Of a stretch of 42,236 bases of DNA, positions 17,329 through 24,473 are shown piece by piece. Source of the DNA: Anaerofilum sp. (GTDB lineage: Bacteria > Bacillota > Clostridia > Oscillospirales > Ruminococcaceae); the NCBI GenBank assembly GCA_020024115.1, contig JAHHUF010000004.1, positions 1 through 42,236 on the forward strand. The letters run 5' to 3'. Within the stretch, counting starts at the first letter, position 1. Each line of letters starts with the position of its first letter. Both the position numbers and the translations under genes were made by a program. Below the pieces are notes generated by a model. That model did not search any database and was not told the DNA's origin. It saw only the letters and a program-made list of their open reading frames with translations.

Positions 17329-18481
17329 ACATATCCGCCACCTTTGGATTATGAAAATACACACTCAGTACAAGCCCCATACACAGATACATCATCAATG
17401 CAGAGCTTCCGCCTGAGGAAAAGAAAGGCAAAGTAACACCAATTACAGGCAGTAACCGCAGATTCATTCCCAGATTTACAATAATTTGGAAAATCAGCGA
17501 TGCAAACACACCTGCACAGATATAAGCCCCCAGTGGGTCTTTGCTGCGAAGGGCAGTGTTGAGAGTTTTGAATGCAATGCTGAACAAAACAACCAGCACA
17601 ATCACACAGCCAACAAAGCCAATACCCTCTGCCATATAGCTGAAAATAAAATCGTTTCGTCCTTCGGGCACCCAGTTATGGTCTGGCTGGAACAGTCCTC
17701 TGCCGAAAATCTGCCCCGAACCAATGCTGACACGCCCTGCATCCTGCTGATACATGGTTTGTTTATACAGTTCTGGGTTAACTTCAATCATCTTGGGGTC
17801 ATACAACGCCATAACACGCTGAATTTGATACCCCGACAGTCCTTTTCCTGTCACCAGCATTGTGGCAACACCGCATACCGCCAAAGTGATTGCACCAAAC
17901 ACATACTTTAGACTGATGCCTGCACAAAACAGCATGGTTGCACCAATGGAAAGAAAAATCAGCATTGTACCATCATCGCCCTGAATATGAATGATAGCTG
18001 CCGGAATCAACAGATGCAGCAACAGCTTGAACAATGTGGCTGGCTGGTTCACCTTTTCCCGTACATTGTCCAGATGCATTGCAAAGGTGAGAATAAAACT
18101 GATTTTGGCAAGCTCGGTGGGCTGGAGGCTCAAACCACCTACACGAATCCATGAATAGTTCTCGGTTCCTGATGGAGCATATCCAAAAGTGATTGGGCCA
18201 AAAGTCTTATTTTTGAGCAAGGTCAGCAAAACCAATCCCCATGTAAAAATCACATGAAAGGGCCATACATTTGCCAACATTCGATAATCCACCCGTGACA
18301 AAAGCAATGCACCCAAAATCCCCATCAGGCTTGCACCACCCTGCACAACCGCATCACGCCAGCTTCCTGTTTCATACATACCGTATGCCACCAGCACGGT
18401 CACAGACATCACTGAACACGCCACACACAAAAACAGCAGCAGCCAATCGCTTTGGCTGAAATATTTCTTGATTTGTTTCAG
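17315..18481 (-). CDS. RodA/FtsW/SpoVE family peptidoglycan glycosyltransferase
   Basis: This is a 388-residue multi-pass SEDS protein, a peptidoglycan polymerase that works with a class B PBP in elongation, division or sporulation. Family motifs include GARSW-like YSWIRVGGLSLQPTELAKI, GRGLFQPDHNWVPEGRNDFIFSYMAEGIGF and the C-terminal GVTLPFFSSGGSS. The closest subtype is RodA by these motifs. Conventional start codons in frame (TTG 18430 and an ATG at about 18406) would cut away the first transmembrane helix. An upstream CTG at 18481 sits exactly 8 nt after AAGGAGG and restores the N-terminus KQIKKYFSQSDWLLL, as in RodA. I therefore annotate a CTG start; ATT 18484 is the alternative. Confidence 0.88.
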   Translation of the reverse strand: MKQIKKYFSQSDWLLLFLCVACSVMSVTVLVAYGMYETGSWRDAVVQGGASLMGILGALLLSRVDYRMLANVWPFHVIFTWGLVLLTLLKNKTFGPITFGYAPSGTENYSWIRVGGLSLQPTELAKISFILTFAMHLDNVREKVNQPATLFKLLLHLLIPAAIIHIQGDDGTMLIFLSIGATMLFCAGISLKYVFGAITLAVCGVATMLVTGKGLSGYQIQRVMALYDPKMIEVNPELYKQTMYQQDAGRVSIGSGQIFGRGLFQPDHNWVPEGRNDFIFSYMAEGIGFVGCVIVLVVLFSIAFKTLNTALRSKDPLGAYICAGVFASLIFQIIVNLGMNLRLLPVIGVTLPFFSSGGSSALMMYLCMGLVLSVYFHNPKVADMFEQR

Positions 18482-18563
18482 AATTTTCTCCTCCTTTTTG
18501 CATACAATTGCAGAAAAGTTTTATAAATGAATATAAAAAGAAATTTTTCATTTTATATGTTTG

Positions 18564-18592
18564 ATTATACATGATTCCCTATTATAGTACAA
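18564..18592 (-). promoter_or_regulatory. Promoter of the rodA-like gene
   Basis: On the minus strand, TTGTAC (18592-18587), 17 nt, then consensus TATAAT (18569-18564), about 80 nt upstream of the proposed CTG start. Confidence 0.75.
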
Positions 18593-18624
18593 GGTTTTAC
18601 ACTTTATGTATAGGGTGAAAAACA

Positions 18625-18653
18625 TTGCACTCTTGTATTTTTTATACTATAAT
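18625..18653 (+). promoter_or_regulatory. Promoter of tsaE-tsaB-rpiB
   Basis: TTGCAC (18625-18630), 17 nt, then consensus TATAAT (18648-18653), divergent from the rodA promoter. Confidence 0.75.
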
Positions 18654-18746
18654 ATAATTATATCTATTACTTGATACGAAAAAACATTAAATTTATTTTC
18701 AAGGTAAATTTCATGTTTCATTTTAAAAAGGAGAACTCAACAGTCT

Positions 18747-19172
18747 ATGTCTGTTTTTATCACAAACAGCCGCAGCGAAACAGTTGCATTGGGCAGCCGC
18801 CTTGCCCAAACCCTTTGCGGTGGCACTTTGGTGTTGTTCACCGGTGGACTGGGTGCCGGAAAAACCGCTTTTTGCGAAGGAATTGCTCAAGGGCTTGGTT
18901 GCATCGACCCTGTCAGCAGCCCCACCTTTGCAGTAGCAAACTACTACCGTGGCAGCCAGCCTTTTGCACATTTTGACCTGTATCGTCTGCAAACTGTGGA
19001 AGATTTGGAAATTGCCGGTTTTTATGATTATCTTGACCAAGGTGCAATTGTTGCTGCTGAATGGAGCGAGAATTTTGCCCAACTTTTGACAAAAGAGAAG
19101 GCGGTTCGGGTTGATATTGAACAAATTGACCAAAACAGCCGCAAAATCACCATTGAGGGGGCATCGCTTTGA
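18747..19172 (+). CDS. tsaE: tRNA t6A biosynthesis ATPase TsaE
   Basis: This 141-residue P-loop protein supports the TsaB-TsaD complex in forming N6-threonylcarbamoyladenosine at position 37 of ANN-decoding tRNAs. Walker A GGLGAGKT lies at residues 33-40, and SSPTFAVANYY and FDLYRL are family signatures. Length is typical. ATG 18747 has AAGGAG 13 nt upstream, a long spacing, but no alternative in-frame start exists. Its last bases overlap the tsaB start (TTGA), so the two genes are translationally coupled. Confidence 0.94.
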   Translation: MSVFITNSRSETVALGSRLAQTLCGGTLVLFTGGLGAGKTAFCEGIAQGLGCIDPVSSPTFAVANYYRGSQPFAHFDLYRLQTVEDLEIAGFYDYLDQGAIVAAEWSENFAQLLTKEKAVRVDIEQIDQNSRKITIEGASL

Positions 19173-19897
19173 TTTGTTTCGGAATTGAATCAGCAGGAAA
19201 AACTGCATCGGTTGCTATCTGGAAAGATTCGGGGCTGTTGTATGAGGCAACCTTGCGTGCTGGATTCACACACAGCGAAAGCTTGATGGAAATGATTGAT
19301 ACAGCCCTAAAAGCAGTCCGTTTGACCGCAAAAGACATTGACCTTTGGGGTGTTTGTGCCGGCCCCGGCAGTTTTACAGGGCTGCGGATTGGGCTTGCCG
19401 CTGTCAAAGGGCTTGCCTTTGCCTGCAATACCCCTTGTGTTGCAGTCAGTACACTGGAGGCACACGCTTGGACTGTTTGCGGAGTGGAAACCGTTATCCC
19501 TGCATTGGATGCCCGCAGAGGACAGGTATATGCCGCAGCTTTTTCTTCACCACAGTACGGAAATTCCCCTGTGAGACTTATGGATGACGGAGCATATCCT
19601 GTGGATGAACTGAACGATTTTGTCATTTCCTGCAAAAAACCATTGGTTTTTGTTGGTGATGGTGCAGAAATATGCTATAATACCTATGAAACAATTCCCG
19701 GTGTTCTGCGTTGGCCTGAATTTCTTTCGGACGGAAAGGCTGTCGGTGTTTGTCTTGCTGCAATGGAGCAAGCAAAAAACGGACTTGCTCAAACAGGCGA
19801 GGAACTGCGCCCATGTTATCATAGATTGAGCCAGGCAGAACGGGAACGAATGGAAAAAATGACCAATCAACAAAAAAGTGAGGGACAACAACCATGA
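19169..19897 (+). CDS. tsaB: tRNA t6A biosynthesis scaffold protein TsaB
   Basis: This 242-residue ASKHA-fold protein lacks catalytic activity and dimerises with TsaD for t6A synthesis. The signature GPGSFTGLRIGLAAVKGLA and the following ALDARRGQVYAA are clear. It starts at TTG 19169, overlapping the tsaE stop, after a GAGGGG site. The end overlaps rpiB by ATGA. In many Firmicutes tsaB is followed by rimI and tsaD; here those genes are absent and rpiB takes their place. Confidence 0.94.
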   Translation: MICFGIESAGKTASVAIWKDSGLLYEATLRAGFTHSESLMEMIDTALKAVRLTAKDIDLWGVCAGPGSFTGLRIGLAAVKGLAFACNTPCVAVSTLEAHAWTVCGVETVIPALDARRGQVYAAAFSSPQYGNSPVRLMDDGAYPVDELNDFVISCKKPLVFVGDGAEICYNTYETIPGVLRWPEFLSDGKAVGVCLAAMEQAKNGLAQTGEELRPCYHRLSQAERERMEKMTNQQKSEGQQP

Positions 19898-20361
19898 TAA
19901 AATTAGAAAAACCCATTGCTCTTGCTGCTGACCACGGCGGTTTTGCTTTGAAAGAAGCAATCAAAGAACATTTGCAGGAGCTGGGGCTTGCATACCAAGA
20001 TTTTGGCACAGTAACAGGCGAATCCTGCGACTATCCTCAGGTTGCTCAGCCAGCCTGTGAGGCTGTTGTAAAAGGCGAATGTGGGCTTGCTCTGCTGTTC
20101 TGCGGCACCGGCGTGGGAATTTCCATTGCAGCCAACAAAATCCGTGGTATTCGTGCTTGCTGCTGCTCTGATGTGTTCAGTGCAGAATTTACCCGCCGTC
20201 ACAACAATGCCAATGCTCTTTGTATGGGCGGCCGTGTAGTGGGTGCTGGGTTGGCTTGCAGCCTTGTGGACGCATTTTTGAACGCTGAGTTTGAAGGCGA
20301 GCGTCATGAGCGTCGTGTGAATATGCTCAAAGAAATTGAGGATGCTCAGGCAACTTTGTAA
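19894..20361 (+). CDS. rpiB: Ribose 5-phosphate isomerase B (RpiB/LacAB family)
   Basis: This 155-residue enzyme interconverts ribose 5-phosphate and ribulose 5-phosphate in the pentose phosphate pathway. The N-terminal AADHGGF, the catalytic-cysteine motif LLFCGTGVG (C70) and [14 protein letters not shown] with the catalytic His (about 103) mark RpiB rather than RpiA. Allose-6-phosphate isomerase is a possible alternative, but there is no allose context. The ATG overlaps the tsaB stop by 4 nt. The neighbour upp is a common partner, linking ribose phosphate with PRPP-dependent salvage. Confidence 0.93.
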   Translation: MIKLEKPIALAADHGGFALKEAIKEHLQELGLAYQDFGTVTGESCDYPQVAQPACEAVVKGECGLALLFCGTGVGISIAANKIRGIRACCCSDVFSAEFTRRHNNANALCMGGRVVGAGLACSLVDAFLNAEFEGERHERRVNMLKEIEDAQATL

Positions 20362-20377
20362 TCATTTCATCAAAATC

Positions 20378-20396
20378 AAGCAGTTTTTATGCTTGC
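20378..20396 (+). terminator. Small hairpin between rpiB and upp
   Basis: CAAGCA (20378-20383 region) pairs with TGCTTG around a T-rich loop, followed by AATATTTTT. It may be a weak attenuator or terminator ahead of upp. Confidence 0.4.
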
Positions 20397-20423
20397 AATA
20401 TTTTTAAAAGGAGTTATTCCATT

Positions 20424-21056
20424 ATGCGTAAAGAACCCATGCTTTTAAACCATCCGCTGGTGCAACACAAAATCAGCCTGCTGCGCAGCAAAAGCACCGG
20501 TACCAAAGAATTCCGTGATTTGGTAAGCGAAATTGCAACCTTGATGTGCTATGAAGCAACCCGTGACCTGCCCACCGAAGAAGTTGAGGTAGAAACTCCT
20601 GTTGCTGTCGCACGCACCCGTATGCTGAGCGGACGCAAACTGGCTTTTATTCCTATTTTGCGTGCAGGTCTTGGAATGGTTGACGGAATGCTTTCTTTGA
20701 TTCCTGCTGCTAAGGTTGGACATATTGGCTTGTACCGCAATGAGGAAACTTTGGAGCCCACTGAGTATTACTGCAAACTGCCCAGCGACATTGCTGAGCG
20801 TGATGTAATTGTGCTTGACCCCATGCTGGCAACTGGTGGTTCTGCTTGTGATGCAATTACCATGATTAAAAAGAGAGGTGCAAAAAGCATCAAGTTTTTG
20901 TGCCTGATTGCTGCTCCTGAAGGCGTTGCTCGCTTGCAGGAAACTCATCCCGATGTTGATATTTACATTGCGGCTTTGGATGAAAAGTTGAACGAACACG
21001 GATATATCATCCCTGGTTTAGGTGACGCGGGTGACCGTATTTTCGGCACCAAATAA
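20424..21056 (+). CDS. upp: Uracil phosphoribosyltransferase
   Basis: This 210-residue enzyme makes UMP from uracil and PRPP in pyrimidine salvage. The PRPP-binding loop [13 protein letters not shown] (about residues 131-143) and the C-terminal uracil-binding [14 protein letters not shown] are intact, as is [12 protein letters not shown]. Length is normal for bacterial Upp. ATG 20424 follows AAAAGGAG by 8-9 nt. The gene ends 17 nt before a strong terminator. Confidence 0.96.
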   Translation: MRKEPMLLNHPLVQHKISLLRSKSTGTKEFRDLVSEIATLMCYEATRDLPTEEVEVETPVAVARTRMLSGRKLAFIPILRAGLGMVDGMLSLIPAAKVGHIGLYRNEETLEPTEYYCKLPSDIAERDVIVLDPMLATGGSACDAITMIKKRGAKSIKFLCLIAAPEGVARLQETHPDVDIYIAALDEKLNEHGYIIPGLGDAGDRIFGTK

Positions 21057-21072
21057 ACGATTTGACTTTTCT

Positions 21073-21115
21073 GGGCTGTTCCTTGCAATGTGACGGAACA
21101 GCTCTTTTTCTTTTG
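21073..21115 (+). terminator. Rho-independent terminator after upp
   Basis: GCTGTTCC (21075-21082) pairs with GGAACAGC (21095-21102), extended by two further pairs, and is followed by CTTTTTCTTTT. Confidence 0.9.
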
Positions 21116-21148
21116 TGTGTTTATTGTAAATTGAGGCATCTGCCTTTA

Positions 21149-21192
21149 AGGGGTATTTGAAAAGTCGAATTTTTTGTTTTCAAATATGCCCT
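21149..21192. repeat. Long hairpin in the leader of the unknown gene
   Basis: TATTTGAAAA (21154-21163) pairs with TTTTCAAATA (21177-21186), and a GGG/CCC extension follows beyond a 2-nt bulge; the loop is 13 nt. It stands between the upp terminator and the next gene. Confidence 0.5.
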
Positions 21193-21229
21193 AAAATCAA
21201 CCATCTTTTACAGAAAGGGAATCCATCTT

Positions 21230-21655
21230 ATGCAAACCATTCGTGAAGTCTACTCCAATCCTGTATACGAAACCTTTGTTGCTTGGTGCTCTGCAAAAGG
21301 GCTACGGAATATGGCAGATTTGTCCGGCATTGATTTTTCTGCTTTGGCAATGCGTGGTGAAATTTCTTCCACTTTAAGCTCCCGTATCAAAATGGTATAC
21401 ACTGCTTATCGCCGCCAGCATCCGGAAGATTTTTTGTCCCGCCCTGCTCCTCGCCGCACCCCCGCTGCTCCCAGCATCGTATCCAATGTTGCAATTCATG
21501 ATTATTTTTCTGCTCGCCCTGACCAATTGATTCGTATTACAGATATTGTAAAAGCATTGGGAATCAAACGCGGCGATGTTCAAAAAGTTTTGGCGGATGC
21601 AGCATGGGCAAAGATGGTGGATTCCACCACTTATTTTTTTGTTCCGCAAAACTGA
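21230..21655 (+). CDS. Unknown protein with a possible helix-turn-helix C-terminus
   Basis: I do not recognise this 141-residue protein. It has no signal peptide or membrane segment. Residues 1 to about 70 are mostly helical and basic; residues 73-87 form a Pro/Ala/Arg-rich linker; the last 50 residues, with RITDIVKALGIKRGDVQKVL and a closing strand STTYFFVP, look like a small winged-helix domain (inference). ATG 21230 follows AAAGGGA by about 10 nt. It has its own leader hairpin and precedes an MFS gene by 52 bp, so it could be a regulator or a stand-alone protein. No function is claimed. Confidence 0.75.
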   Translation: MQTIREVYSNPVYETFVAWCSAKGLRNMADLSGIDFSALAMRGEISSTLSSRIKMVYTAYRRQHPEDFLSRPAPRRTPAAPSIVSNVAIHDYFSARPDQLIRITDIVKALGIKRGDVQKVLADAAWAKMVDSTTYFFVPQN

Positions 21656-21707
21656 TTTTCTATTTCGTTGGTAAACCTTTGGGAAATAGCTTTATGAGGA
21701 GGCAATT

Positions 21708-22886
21708 ATGTCTGGTTCCACTCCACACTCTGCTCAAAAAGCGTTATTTGCAGGGTGTTATTCTACATTTTTAATCAATGGTATGCTTGCTCTGGTTTTG
21801 GGCGCAATGCTGCCATATATGCGGCAGTCTTATGGAATTGACTATGCTCTTGCAGGTGTTTTGTTGAGTCTACATTCTGTGGGCAATCTCGTTTCCAGCT
21901 TTATTGCAGGAGTAATTCCCCTTTATATTGGACGCCGAGCCAGTGCGGTTTTGCTCAGTTCGATGGGTGCTGTTTCCTTTGGCTTGATGCTTTTGGGTGC
22001 AAATCCAATTGTGTTAATGCTGGCATTCTTTTTTACCGGCATTTGCCGTGGCAGCATCAGCAACTATAACAACACTGTTATCAACTCCATTGCACCAGGA
22101 AAAGCATGGGCATTGAATTTGCTACACGCATTTTTCGCTGTGGGTGCGTTTTTATGCCCCTTTTTGGTCTTGTTCTTCACCAAAGAAAACCCTGAAGGTT
22201 GGAGAAATGCTGCCATTTTGCTTTTGGTTGGCTGTGTCTTTATTTCTTTGGTCTATGCAATGCTTCAGCCCCCTGATAACCGCCCTGTCAAAAAAGCGGG
22301 TGAAGAAAGCAGTTATGGATTTTTGAAAAAGCGTGAATTTTGGCTGGCTGCTGGCATTTTGTTTTCCTACCTTTGCACAGAGCAAGGGGTAAACGGATGG
22401 CTGGTGACTTATTTTAAAGACAGCGGTTTGATGAGCGATGCCTATGCACAAAGCATGGCAAGTATTTTGTGGCTGTTTATTTTGGCTGGGCGTCTGTTAT
22501 GCGCTTATTTGTCTACTCGTTTTTCTACTTCCCGTTTGCTTTGCATCAGTGCCTGTGGCTATCTTGGCTTTTTTGTGCTGATGATTACCAGCCGTAGTCT
22601 TGTTCCCATTACAATTAGAATTATGGGGCTGGGATTCTTTATGGCAGGGCTTTACCCCACCACCATTTCAGATGTTGGCGGTTTGGTAAAGCAGTATCCT
22701 TTAGCAATGTCGGTTTTGCTGACCATTGCTGGCTGTGGTTCTATTTTGATGCCCAGTATCATTGGTATGGTTGCAGAAAAAGTTGGCATTGCTGGTGGTA
22801 TGAGCACAGTTATCATTGCTGTTATTGTTTGCATGGCTTTGATTTTCTGCAATGGATACCTAAAACGAAAAGAAAAAGTCAACTAG
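21708..22886 (+). CDS. MFS transporter, sugar-permease (FucP-like) type
   Basis: This 392-residue protein has about twelve transmembrane segments of the major facilitator superfamily. The repeated motif near LLSLHSVGNLVSSFIAG and the central NLLHAFFAVGAFLCPFL resemble the FucP/glucose-galactose permease branch, so a proton-coupled sugar or related solute is plausible, but this is not a firm assignment. ATG 21708 follows GAGGAGG by 6-7 nt. No catabolic genes are adjacent. The stop codon lies inside the left end of the imperfect inverted-repeat element 22885-23043. Confidence 0.87.
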   Translation: MSGSTPHSAQKALFAGCYSTFLINGMLALVLGAMLPYMRQSYGIDYALAGVLLSLHSVGNLVSSFIAGVIPLYIGRRASAVLLSSMGAVSFGLMLLGANPIVLMLAFFFTGICRGSISNYNNTVINSIAPGKAWALNLLHAFFAVGAFLCPFLVLFFTKENPEGWRNAAILLLVGCVFISLVYAMLQPPDNRPVKKAGEESSYGFLKKREFWLAAGILFSYLCTEQGVNGWLVTYFKDSGLMSDAYAQSMASILWLFILAGRLLCAYLSTRFSTSRLLCISACGYLGFFVLMITSRSLVPITIRIMGLGFFMAGLYPTTISDVGGLVKQYPLAMSVLLTIAGCGSILMPSIIGMVAEKVGIAGGMSTVIIAVIVCMALIFCNGYLKRKEKVN

Positions 22887-23043
22887 GTCACATCTGAAAA
22901 CTAAGAAATTGACGAATTTTCTCAGAAAATAAATATATGCAAAACAAAAAACACAGAAATTTTTGTCGGATTCCAAACATTTTTAATGCAGCAAATACTG
23001 TATCTTGCAAAAAAGAGGAGATTTTTGACTTTTCAGATAACCT
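22885..23043. repeat. MITE-like element with imperfect terminal inverted repeats
   Basis: ATCTGAAAA (22892-22900) and TTTTCAGAT (23030-23038) are perfectly inverted, and the similarity extends imperfectly to AGGT at the left edge and ACCT at the right edge. The 159-bp AT-rich interior has no ORF. Confidence 0.4.
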
Positions 23044-23097
23044 CTAAGACAAAAGAATTTATTTCCAAAAAGAAAAATAACTATGGGTAAAACAAAT

Positions 23098-23136
23098 CCC
23101 CCTTATGACTGTATGGTTTATACAATCATAAGGGGG
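23098..23136. terminator. Bidirectional terminator between MFS gene and ECF operon
   Basis: An 11-bp stem (23098-23108 with 23126-23136), one mismatch and a further 5 bp with a 5-nt loop form a very stable hairpin. Short T-rich tracts follow on both strands (TACTTTTAT on plus; ATTTGTTTT on minus), suiting convergent transcripts. Confidence 0.75.
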
Positions 23137-23160
23137 TACTTTTATAGCAAAACATGGAGA

Positions 23161-24465
23161 TTATACTTCCAAAATTCCATACTTTTTCTTGATACGGTTC
23201 AGCTTTTTCTCCATTGGACGAGAAAAAACAAACAGTGTTATCACAGTAGAACTCGCATGAATCAGATTAAAGATAAAGCCGCTGGCGACTTTTGCCAACA
23301 GGGCATGCCATGTAATTCCGTTTGCTGTCATGGTGAGAATACCCGAAAAATCCATGATGAAACCATAGATACACAGAGTAGCAATTCCTCCATACAGGCA
23401 CACTATCACCAGTTTCACATTTTTATTTAGATGGTTCAGCCAATTATTCTTATGAAACAAAATCCCTGCCAAAAATCCAATAATACCAAAAGCAAACATC
23501 TGCCAAGGTGTCCACGGCCCTTGCCCAAAAAAGAAATTGGACACAAAGCCACTGACTGCTCCTGTGAGAAAACCTGCCTCTGCTCCCAATCCAATTCCTG
23601 CAATAATCACAATAGCAGTGGTTGGCTTGAATTGAGGAAGCATAAAAAATGCCATTCGTCCCACTACTGCAATTGCTGACATAACCGCAATTATAAGCAA
23701 TTCTCTTGCTTGTGGCTTGCGGCTTTCAAATACCATAGTAAAGGGCAGCATTGCAAGGCAAACAATACATAGACCGATAAACACATTGCTTCGCTCGCCC
23801 AAAAAATAGATTCCGAAAAAAATCACCAATGGGATAGCAATCAAAATCACCGCAACAGCCACCCATGTTCGGCGGCTGAATCGTGAATCTTCTTTGATAG
23901 TGCGCTCTACATAGAGTCGTGGGCTGTCACTTTCATGCAGGCTCAACAGCTTATCAACTGCAAAGAGAAGAATCACAGACAACACAATCTGTCCGTAAAC
24001 CCAAGGAGTAAGTTGCGTTTCGCTGTGAATAGACAAGTTAAAAAATGTGTTTGGATGCCCCATTTTTTGATTCACTAAAAAATTTGTAAATACTCCCAAA
24101 ACACAGATAACCAGATTATGCATCAAATTCAAAGCAAAGCCAATCCGCACTACTGTTTTACTTTTGTTTTTTTGAATCAGAACAGACACAATCACCCAAA
24201 CCATAACAGCAATCATCAGCAAAGAAGCAATTTTAAGACACAGACTTGTTGTCATCAACACAGAAATTTCCCTCTGTGTCAAAGGCTGGATTTCCACTCT
24301 GTCGCAGTTTTGGGCAGCAGTTTGTATATTGTGGATAAAATCATTGGTGCGAAATACAGAGTATGTATTGGGCAATCGGCAGCGTTTCAACATTGGAATG
24401 GACAGCCAAGGTGTGAAGCACTGGCAAATGATAACAAAAAAGCCTACATACATTGGGGTCATCAT
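23161..24465 (-). CDS. ECF transporter S component with extra N-terminal membrane domain
   Basis: This 434-residue membrane protein appears bipartite. Residues from about 240 on, starting ARELLIIAVMSAIAVVGR and including IGLGAEAGFLTGAVSGFVSN and FAFGIIGFLAGILF, look like a complete six-helix ECF substrate-binding (S) component. The first 240 residues add about six more helices and a polar loop between helices 1 and 2; typical S components are only 170-200 residues long. It closes the five-gene ECF operon, 8 nt after the ATPase stop. I choose the ATG at 24465 because of that spacing; a GTG at 24501 that overlaps the ATPase gene is an alternative. Neither has a strong Shine-Dalgarno. The substrate is unknown. 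Confidence 0.83.
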   Translation of the reverse strand: MMTPMYVGFFVIICQCFTPWLSIPMLKRCRLPNTYSVFRTNDFIHNIQTAAQNCDRVEIQPLTQREISVLMTTSLCLKIASLLMIAVMVWVIVSVLIQKNKSKTVVRIGFALNLMHNLVICVLGVFTNFLVNQKMGHPNTFFNLSIHSETQLTPWVYGQIVLSVILLFAVDKLLSLHESDSPRLYVERTIKEDSRFSRRTWVAVAVILIAIPLVIFFGIYFLGERSNVFIGLCIVCLAMLPFTMVFESRKPQARELLIIAVMSAIAVVGRMAFFMLPQFKPTTAIVIIAGIGLGAEAGFLTGAVSGFVSNFFFGQGPWTPWQMFAFGIIGFLAGILFHKNNWLNHLNKNVKLVIVCLYGGIATLCIYGFIMDFSGILTMTANGITWHALLAKVASGFIFNLIHASSTVITLFVFSRPMEKKLNRIKKKYGILEV

Positions 24466-24473
24466 TCGAGTGT

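Noticed and set aside
66..21176. Shared GTCGAATTTTTT-like string in the hairpins at 22-71 and 21149-21192
   Set aside because: The match is short and AT-rich, and the hairpins differ otherwise; chance similarity is the simpler explanation.
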